In this document: positions 56,401-62,800 of the stretch, one piece after another
Layout of the letters: the number at the start of each line of letters is the position of its first letter
Numbering within the stretch: the stretch's first letter is position 1
DNA from: Symsagittifera roscoffensis
Taxonomy: Eukaryota > Xenacoelomorpha > Acoela > Convolutidae
Direction: 5' to 3'
Length of the DNA: 64,000 bases
NCBI RefSeq assembly: GCF_963678635.1
Contig: NC_087070.1
Coordinates: forward strand, 46,481,467-46,545,466
The notes under the pieces: model-generated
Databases searched by the model: none
Told to the model about the DNA's origin: nothing
Seen by the model: the letters and a program-made list of their open reading frames with translations, nothing else
Program-made: the position numbers and the translations under genes

Positions 56401-59360
56401 TAGCCTGGTGACAATACAAAGATCACCTTCACCACATTCATGGTGAACCGTTGTCTTGCTGCTGCCTCTACCTCGGCCATCGCCGAGAGCAGTGTCATGA
56501 TCGCTTCCCCTATAACTTCGTTACTCGGGATCGATCCATCCGTCAGACGTGACAATAGGCCTCTGCTTTGTAGATGATCATTCGCGCCTGCAACCACTAT
56601 CACCTGCGGCTCCATGCTGACCACTCTCCGTACACTTATCATCATGCCTATCGCCTGTCCCCAGTCCAGCTTAGGCGCCGTTAAGAAAATCACATCAGGC
56701 CAGAATAGAGAACGGGGTGTATAGAGATAATCGGAGCCGGCCACAACCAGATACTTGGCAGCCTTTATGTCCAAGGGATCATACGCTGCAAAAAGGCCAT
56801 CACCTACTGGGGCCTTCAGATTCCCATATCTCTTGTCGTCTCCAGACACTGTTGTGGTTCGGGGATAATCCCTAGAATACTCACCCGGCGTCTGACCGGG
56901 TGGCTTAGAGAATTGTCTAAACATCTTGTGATGCTTGTTGCTGGGTTTGTTCTCCGTCTGAAACTTGCCTTTGCGCACTGGTGGTGTCCTTTCCCGGGCC
57001 CTATCTCGAACGTCGGTGAGCGACCGGGTGTTTAGAGGTCCAAAGGTGTTGTCATGAGGCAATCCATCCAAGTCCGCATGTCGGAGTGAGGTCGAGGAGC
57101 TGAATTTCTCCTGCTCTGCTAGCAGCCAATCCACGCCCGGTATCCGATAAAGTCGCGACACTGTGGGACTTTCACCGCCAGTCATTCTCATCACATCTTC
57201 CCGACACGTCAGGGTATTCATGTTCAACTTCGCCGACATGTCCGTCTTATACTGACCCCAATGGCTAGGATCTGAACTATTCCAAAGCAACCTGCTGCCG
57301 GATTCAATTCCCTCCGCTGGCACGGTGCTTGTCGACGATCCTGCCGTCGAAGCAGGATTTGTCGTGGCAGGCGAATCATTCCTCCTAGACGCGGTCTGGG
57401 AGTTGTTTCTATTACTCTGTTCCCCCGATCTGCCGAGTCGGCTTCCAATCGATTGCGGCCTGGGAGGAGGGACAGTCCCCAGCCTGTCTCTCACATTTGA
57501 GCTCGGAGCGACGGTTACGGCTCCAACCGTCTCCGTTGCCAAGGGCCCTAGGCGGTTGGCGAGGGATTCGGGCACGGTTGCCCTTACCCTACTCCCTCCG
57601 GTCGAATTGGTCCGAGCCAAAGAACCGGTCGCCCTTAATTCTTGCTCCACTTCTCTCAACTGCGTTTGAAACACATCGTTAATCCAATGTCTCCCTCGTT
57701 GGCTATTAAAGTGCACTCCATCTCTGGTGAGCTCGATGTGATCAGTCATACGTAGCATGTTTTCAAGATCCAGGAGTCGCATCTCGCCAGGATTGTTCCT
57801 CACCAGATTGCGGGTCATTTCATTCCACCGCGTTACGTTGCCATTCATAAAATCCGCAGCTGTAGTGCCCACCAAAGGATTTGGCGGTATCGTACACAGG
57901 ATCACGAGCCTGGGTCTATACTTTTCCTTCAATTCATTCAACAGACACACCAACAGAGGTTCCCACTTGTTTTCTGGGGTTACGGGGGCTCTCGAGACGT
58001 CATTAGTCCCCAGCATTATTATCAATGTATCCAGACGATCCTCGCCCTGGAACTCCATCATTTTGATCACTTGAGCCACTGAGGCTCCTCCAAAGGACAG
58101 AGTGGTAGTCTGGCCATAGACGGAGATCTCATTCAGATCTCTCACCAGACTGTCTCCAATGATCAAATGGCGACTCCCTGGGGGAATCACTTGGTCGCTC
58201 GTGGCGGGGTTCCAGCTCATGTCATTCAAGCAGGCTCGAGGATGCTCGGCTGGCACTTGCGTGAACTGATGACGTGTCATCAGGTTCTTCCTGATATCTA
58301 CCACGCGAGACTTCTTGAAGACTCCTCCAGGCGCAGAGCACGCTATCGTGCGGGTTGCCCGCTCGGAGCCATCTGATGAAGGATCACGACGCTGGGAAGG
58401 AACGATCCTAGCCAGCGTCCGTTCAGTGCCTCTGTTGATCTCATCCATCGCGGCTCTGGCCACTTGGTTAAATGATTCCTGAAATTGAGGAGCTAGATAG
58501 GTGTCAGAAGGGTCTGGTATCGTAAACCTCTGACTCGAGGCAGACGGTCGTGTCTGCTGAGGAGCCTCGTGCCCCTTTGATGCACGCGAATCCAGAACCT
58601 CTGGTCCTCTCGATGCGCACAACTCCTGCGCGGTTGTCCTGGGGCGTGTGTCGCTAGATCCCTCCGAGGACCTCATGCTCGCCAGGATTTCCGGTGACGC
58701 TTGGCTCACCTTCGCCATATACAGCTCCTTCAGGTGCTTTAACTCATCCTCCTTGTAGGCCACCTGCAGATCTTCGAATTTCTTTTTCCATTCATCTCTC
58801 TCCCGAGCTATGGTCCTGTACTCCTGAAGTTTGGCACACAGCTCACTCTGGTCCCTCTCCTTCTTCTCCAGTGTTTCAATCGTTTCCGACGTCTGGATCT
58901 CTATCTCGCTCACTCTCACTCTCTTCAGGGGAGGAGCAGCTGTTGGAGAGTCGACCGAGTGTGACGGGCCTGGCCCATCACGCTGTCTCTTCGCTCCGAT
59001 TAATGGCTGCGCAGGTTGGACAGGTAAGGGCATCTCACCTAGCCGGTGGTCCCTTTGCTCACCTAGTCCCGGCTCACGAGCCAAGTCGTGGCCAGACATT
59101 TCTCCGCGCCTCCATCTCATCAATCGGTTTCGGCCTCTCTCGGCGGTCCCGGACTCACCGAAGGCCAACATCAACACTACTTCCGTAGGGCGATTCCCTC
59201 GACCCTCTCTTCCCAGTGCATTGAGGAGTGCGACCACAAACATCGCCAACCCCGGGTCTTCTCGTGTAAAGTCACAATCGATCAGCCGCTGATAAATCTC
59301 GTCTAGAGTCGCTCCTAGACTCGCTGAGAGGAATTCCATGAGTTCGTTAGTATCTCCCAT
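50493..59360 (-). CDS. Giant 2,955-residue ORF downstream of pol, with SGNH hydrolase domain
   Basis: One uninterrupted frame in the env position of a Ty3/gypsy-type element. In order: acidic N-terminus; basic nuclear-signal-like clusters (KRQR, PPLKRVRV) near residues 120-150; coiled coil about 160-220; SGNH/GDSL hydrolase about 395-580 with GDS (401-403), GTND (451-454) and DGVH (546-549); a Ser/Thr/Pro/Asn-rich linker; a second SGNH-like segment about 865-1048; then about 1,900 mostly alpha-helical-looking residues. That part includes an acidic tract near 1,690, an Arg/Lys-rich tract near 1,900 and a Cys/His-rich patch (HSGMEGHVCNVGHC) near 2,430. No signal peptide or clear membrane segment is seen, so it is unlikely to be a classical envelope protein. 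It looks whole. A host gene is less likely: same strand as pol, ends at the polypurine tract, no introns. Function unknown; hydrolase activity is inferred from motifs only. Confidence 0.85.
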   Translation of the reverse strand: MGDTNELMEFLSASLGATLDEIYQRLIDCDFTREDPGLAMFVVALLNALGREGRGNRPTEVVLMLAFGESGTAERGRNRLMRWRRGEMSGHDLAREPGLGEQRDHRLGEMPLPVQPAQPLIGAKRQRDGPGPSHSVDSPTAAPPLKRVRVSEIEIQTSETIETLEKKERDQSELCAKLQEYRTIARERDEWKKKFEDLQVAYKEDELKHLKELYMAKVSQASPEILASMRSSEGSSDTRPRTTAQELCASRGPEVLDSRASKGHEAPQQTRPSASSQRFTIPDPSDTYLAPQFQESFNQVARAAMDEINRGTERTLARIVPSQRRDPSSDGSERATRTIACSAPGGVFKKSRVVDIRKNLMTRHQFTQVPAEHPRACLNDMSWNPATSDQVIPPGSRHLIIGDSLVRDLNEISVYGQTTTLSFGGASVAQVIKMMEFQGEDRLDTLIIMLGTNDVSRAPVTPENKWEPLLVCLLNELKEKYRPRLVILCTIPPNPLVGTTAADFMNGNVTRWNEMTRNLVRNNPGEMRLLDLENMLRMTDHIELTRDGVHFNSQRGRHWINDVFQTQLREVEQELRATGSLARTNSTGGSRVRATVPESLANRLGPLATETVGAVTVAPSSNVRDRLGTVPPPRPQSIGSRLGRSGEQSNRNNSQTASRRNDSPATTNPASTAGSSTSTVPAEGIESGSRLLWNSSDPSHWGQYKTDMSAKLNMNTLTCREDVMRMTGGESPTVSRLYRIPGVDWLLAEQEKFSSSTSLRHADLDGLPHDNTFGPLNTRSLTDVRDRARERTPPVRKGKFQTENKPSNKHHKMFRQFSKPPGQTPGEYSRDYPRTTTVSGDDKRYGNLKAPVGDGLFAAYDPLDIKAAKYLVVAGSDYLYTPRSLFWPDVIFLTAPKLDWGQAIGMMISVRRVVSMEPQVIVVAGANDHLQSRGLLSRLTDGSIPSNEVIGEAIMTLLSAMAEVEAAARQRFTMNVVKVIFVLSPGYAALPEPLQFVYTMVTTIAEGIYNVIIPAPNRVVDPDNYYPHRSELPAVWSDISNAIQGLRDCSTTRLVLDEVLGLELSNFARLLKLRPGVGDDHLLVQQVADDLWFRQMDHKENEQGRMIRKNMTSAEEDLMAMALRTKPHNNIWLYLSPRLCTLGEDAFEYAPAIIKEIHAYLKSLLDARELAGGKMLKLMQDVNTMSLDKFQADVLATKAQYERSDAILGGMGVGWTPSFLSTCYPRASRNLIASFVKDIRKLSIGLVLALYVTFGHENFVKGPANLFTQALADLRLDGLLTLIAMTYGRLGDLLVLLRYPEQLQGPSREFNAQLETASLRKMKDWRTLLLQYLLQQNRSVTGEDKVATNVSECKQYCGMPLLTDLAVMMRIDPLALVHGLREFVTVVYGPAMSFAFPDVQVKAYRNSVLYVNLVSVVDCSVLNWVEQSELRKLASDDRLFGRIAEPGWVLMDFNNHFKCRMGREDLSHIQFNPKLWNLRPVVKDTGEAVVVPQLPGAYAHARENQQTWLPGSRPLPDQCHRYPPIRRMLLGVTSPIIAPRIGAARDAEKRMQKWSGGMEPRFISWNVAAAHTFDFSFPDAWSRKKIKALPSRRPEVSAETWNEVYSSADDLSRLKWSGEAKVVMLEVASESRGGSYVTIEDLAPHGEELVEFLVDDELFYHAGDMAVPARPDSGADARQGPSGPRPKPDADDDELMDQDDNDEGTGSKTEKSGETDLGALERDLLEYRFSEDDDGEVDGSLLLMAPSSFMSPTKEASADLSPIDPISQARECRSRDPQKLLYESPRRRKIEESMKISFLSTLPEEEWERYQMELEGKTGAIWSRVNFMEKSWDVIRRYGTQSIMKVGLNQPIMREVLEKIVSSMESDVLTESVTEDSADDQHVAKKLPVRRARKGLKRLKGKTGSRAMNPKVVKSRANAVVTSLASAGRSGESGQGDTTTLTGGEKENLIPPMLLAGLTVTATRSKKTARTLADTKLEMEVISQCGSGGLEDYRPSRINMAKLKLEGQLDVVEYSRITVPESVHMGDPAGGYVEMLKARNSARGHLMAWNEKPAMQEYLKGLTENSNFNRREYGTVMSSEANEIGLEKLLEISWRAALQKYFDETMNAPATVAAYLAHPCVRTDLQVRLAWCLMGIKRAEYEASNDSKSREQELELMEALRTLISKDDSAIAWAKRKDALCFVRFVVDRIPTPVLGECVKIIRQEGVDCERYFLRALLELYQDMPLTVPNKESNDMESYRKLEEVRRYSNKELKVSRDLIEAVRGQKEFATLGRLKSFQYVSGIPGMAYNPFVNEEAREAYFDYEQVTVLNFWVERIKEIGMLMVEQPKLGIILEERVVEPSIPELKGQVSFDCGSWDGPLKTSLVVMWELMKPSWCPHPNAGLIWDMTADVILERDDDASLHDLAMIHHLLSMRLMKKKSNPSTELSEEGTSSDWLERGTCLAQHSGMEGHVCNVGHCLITLSGQHRQLARLYGRLSMSDKSAMELVADCHGVTDVNLITALGFCSMTSSIESLERLERAHELVASLSVEIFPGALQTEQKIGGWREALENEMNLRDSEAYHRPTGSKYMVGSSSAPYCNSKYPTHMVVMDARTQQVLVDQLFSVPKCVRLARMSERSYDLLAKIFRAVPKRSEGELQDVVGEEFMMLNEGNVSEFQKQKASGALPTEFPTIEEKDDLHRILMEVEPLLGASGYRTRRNIVRTHGEYPCHCLAQTLWYPKRGNLILIWDVEELYSTGLPDQNQPVSIVVVSAMLAVRWLEAYADTDEQETAVPTPEQLSNVKMSSELDLFRTTCKVLRIPKAIERIWSRQRLMPWFRAVMTSWMYERAKRHMSRNTEAYQSFQLDIGPGAYKRAFLTHRNAVTTAVKRVAGAPCVTEDEKKEVLRADLERNVSLCLHNSFCRNREQKVNVDLLPCCKPRLLEQEGWGTARNSLDMLEKVLEDSDAEHQDGEMME
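56215..56765 (-). other. Second SGNH-like segment of the giant protein
   Basis: Residues about 865-1048 read VVAGSDYLYTP, then VIVVAGANDHLQ, then FVLSPGYAALPEP and IIPAPNRVV. Spacing and strand-helix pattern parallel the GDS and GTND blocks of the first domain. The resemblance is at fold-pattern level only. It may be a diverged duplicate with a binding or structural role. Confidence 0.45.
57620..58178 (-). other. SGNH/GDSL hydrolase domain of the giant protein
   Basis: Block I IIGDSLV (58,147-58,167, Ser nucleophile), a Gly block in LSFGGASV, block III LGTNDV (GTND at 57,999-58,010) and block V DGVHFN (57,706-57,723, Asp and His) occur in the right order over about 150 residues. This is the layout of SGNH hydrolases, which include esterases, lipases and acetylhydrolases. 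Similar domains are known in the ORF1 of some LINE families, where they may bind lipid or act as esterases. Confidence 0.88.
58700..58880 (-). other. Coiled-coil segment of the giant protein
   Basis: Residues about 160-220 are rich in Glu, Lys, Leu and Arg with no Pro or Gly (LEKKERDQSELCAKLQEY, then EWKKKFEDLQ), in heptad-like spacing. It suggests oligomerisation, as found in Gag-like and LINE ORF1 proteins. Confidence 0.65.
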
Positions 59361-59815
59361 TTCTTTTCGTGTTGATTCTTCGTGTAATCTCTTCGTGTAA
59401 TCTCTTCTGATTCAGTGTCAATAAACAATTTCCGATCAATCAAGATCTAAAAGACAGGTCGCGACTTAGAATCATCATTTTAAGATGCAACATCAATCAA
59501 TTCTCTAAAACTCTCCATTGAAATTCTCTTTTTCAATTCTGATTTAAAATTTTAGCACCAAGGTGGATCGTCCACCTTTACTTTCGTCAGAGTAGCATGA
59601 ATGTACGCTGTCACCTTGATGACCTGGGGTGCCCCCAGGTCTTTTATGACACTAACATAAAACATAACATCACAATAACATAACATAAACATCACATAAA
59701 CATCACATAAAAACCTAATCCCTAATACTGTACCTAAGACCTAACCTAATCTAAAACTTGACTCTAATTCTTATCGAGCAACTTAATAAAAACCACTTAT
59801 CGCCGAGCGCAATTC
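59361..59815 (-). promoter_or_regulatory. Inter-ORF region with two hairpins and a splice-acceptor-like site
   Basis: 455 bp between the pol stop and the giant ORF start. Two perfect hairpins: arms 59,621-59,629/59,633-59,641 (9 bp, 3-nt loop, GC-rich) and 59,560-59,567/59,571-59,578 (8 bp, 3-nt loop). On the minus strand CTGTCTTTTAG at 59,447-59,457, about 90 bases before the start codon, resembles a 3' splice site and could yield a spliced message for the giant frame, as env messages are made. A stretch of CCTAA-like repeats lies at about 59,714-59,752. Confidence 0.5.
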
Positions 59816-62800
59816 TTAGCATATGCTCAGATAGTATTTTTTATGTAAGTGAACCTCTATGTCAGTCTCTGAAAATATCACATGCACAAGAGCATACAAC
59901 TCTCTCGGATGTAGCTTTCCCCTATTGGGATCATAAACTGGCAACGAGAGAGAGGTCACACCTCTCTCAACCAGGAAATCCCTAAGTCGAGTCAAGGCCA
60001 ATACCAAGCTCTCCGGATTCACGTGTTGCCTATCAGTAGCTTTCGTAACCAAAAAACACAAATATTTCCCTGGTATCTGTGATGCAACAGGGGGCAACGC
60101 TATCATTCCTCCTACACCCGGCCTCTGTTTCCACAAAAACTCGATATTCTTGTACTCTCTTTTAAAGTCGGCCGCTAGTGCTGTTTTGAAGCTTACGTCC
60201 GCAGTTATCGCTATGGCGCACGTGCGTTCCGTGAGTATGAAATCGCTGTCCGTTATAACGATATTGTTCGAATAGTGGTTCGGGAGATCAAAATACGATT
60301 CAAAGATTCGTCCAAAAGGTGGTTTCTTAGCATTCTCGCCCTCTGTCTCTAGTTCTCCGGTTTCCCTTGCCGATTTCAATTTTTTTATTATGAGATTTTC
60401 GGTGTGGGTGAGTCCTACCCCCACTCCCCGGACAAAAATATCCATCGACGTCCCCGTCGATCGCCCAAAGTCTAGGAGACCGAGGTTGGATTGTGGAACA
60501 CGTAGAGGACCATCTGGGGCGACCCAGTTGGACTCGGTATTGTCATGACTGATGTATTTGACGCTGTCTCTGTCGACGTCCTGAATCGTCAGGATCGTCT
60601 CTTTTGGATCTGTCGGCAGATCGTGGAGCCATTCGAGCACGCGCAAGTTTGTTAGTTCTTGCTCATGTGTCTGTTCCGCTTCTGGTTCGAACTCCACTTC
60701 CGGTTCTGATCGATCGTCGATCCAATCTTGATCCATATCGTTCACAAGGTCGATTTCTTCTAGCATCGCTACTTCGTCCAGCCCCACCAGCGAGTCTATG
60801 ACATCACCCACTACTATCCGGTCTACAACGAAGTCCTCGCCATACGGATTGTATTTCTTCTGGTTTTTTCCCCTCTTACTTTGGCGTGTCTCCATAGTGA
60901 GCGGAAAGTCAGGCTGTATTCCTTTGTCAATTTCGGTTTGTTCCGGGCAATCCCAGTCTTCTTCGGCATAGGGTAGAGTTTCATCGTCCACCTCTACTCG
61001 CTCAGTCAACTCGAGATCCAGTGGTAGATCACAATTGTCCACCATCTCATTGCCGTCGTTCTTGTCGCGAGTACCCCTTTCATTCACTTCACAAGCAGGA
61101 TCCACTATTAAATAGTCTCCCTCTTGCATGTCCGCTGGGATGCACCAATCCTCGGACGAGGCGTTGTGTGGTTTGATATTCTCGTAATGAGCCGCTCTTC
61201 CGGTGCTCAGCCGATAAAAACGACCTCCTTGATGCACCTCTGTTATTTGAAATGGACCACGCCATTTCTTTAATAGTTTCTTGGTTCCTTTTGGTGGAAC
61301 CACTTCCTGGAACACCCAGACATAATCGCCAACTGAGTAGGCTTTTGCATCGGCTGTTCTTTTATCAAACCTCCTTTTTTGTCTAATTTGCGCCTGTTGC
61401 GTATTCCTCCTGCATAAGTCATTGAGGTCCTGTTGTCTTCTAATAACGTCCCGCACGTACGTTTGCGGTGCTGTCCTCTTCCCTTCATATTCAGGGTAGA
61501 AGAACGTTAACGGGAGTGCTTTTTCATGACCCGTGAGCATCATATGCGGACTTATTCCCGTGGTGGAATGCTCCGTGCTGTTGTAAGCACCCATCACTTG
61601 CGGTAAGTGCTTGTCCCAGTCATCCATGTAGCGTGAGCAGTAGACTCTCAACATGGATACCAGTGTGCGATTCTGCCTCTCGACTAGGCCATTCGTTTGC
61701 GGGTGATAAGTGGTCGAGTGGGCCTGCGCTACCTGCGACCTTTTCATTAACTCTTTCGTGAGATCACCTACGAATGCTTTGCCATTGTCAGATTGGAACG
61801 TGATGGGGCAGCCATGCCTTGCTATCCACACGTTTATCAAATGATCGCACGTTTCTTCTGCCGATGCTGTCATGCAGGGTGCCGCCTCCGCATACTTCGT
61901 AAAATGGTCGATCATTACCAGCACCTGATTATAGCCCGTTGCTGTCATGCAGATTTTCTGGTGATCAATTTGAACCACTTCGTTGAAACCTGACGATTCT
62001 ATTGACTGTAGGGGGAACCTTAGTTTCCTGGGATCCTTTGCCTGTTGACAAGACAGGCATGCGGCTATCCATTTCTCACAAGCCTTCTTCAACCCCGGCC
62101 ATTCGAATCGTTTTTGTATCCTGTTATACACTTTGTCCACGCCTTGATGTCCCATCTGATCATGTGAGCGAAAGAGCAACTCAGTCTGGTACAACTGTGG
62201 TAACACTATTGAGTTGTATTTATAAAGGACCTTGTCCTCCTCCTTGCGCTTACAGGCTACGATTCCGTCCTTATTCAGGTACAACAAGTCTTTTCTCTTC
62301 AGGTAAAACTGCTTCAGGATTTTGTAGCTGTCTTCTTCCAAGTCTCCCTTGTCAGGTGCTCCATTCTCGATCCATCTTTTCAGACTGCTCGTCATTCTAT
62401 CATTTCGTTGAGCCCTCAGGAGATCCGACAGCCTGTACCTGGCTTTCAAATACGTCTTCACCACGTTCATTTGCCCACTCATTATCTCCGGAGCATGAGC
62501 ATCGTCCATCAACTTGACACACCATATCTTTTTCAAAGGCGTCGCTTCTTGGACAGATGGTTCCAGATTGGTACGGACGACCGTACCATGTGGCAGCAAT
62601 CTGGTTGGGCGTTTTGAAACTGCTATCAGTTCGAGCTCGTCTGCGGCATTGTCTACCACAGTGCCCTCTTCATCTGAGGTGTATCTGTCCCTGTCTGGAT
62701 CCTGATGTATTTCCCGGTCCAGCCCACGCTGCTTCCAGTCTACCAATAAGGAGTGGATCGCAATCTCTGACATGTCGGAATTGGAAGTTGTTTCAGACGT

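Noticed and set aside
50493-59360. The giant frame as a host gene
   Set aside because: It has no introns over 8.9 kb, the same strand as pol just 455 bp away, and ends at a polypurine tract. An element gene is the simpler reading, though not proven.
59700-59755. A telomere or telomeric insertion
   Set aside because: The TTAGG-like units are few, irregular and embedded in an element's inter-ORF gap.
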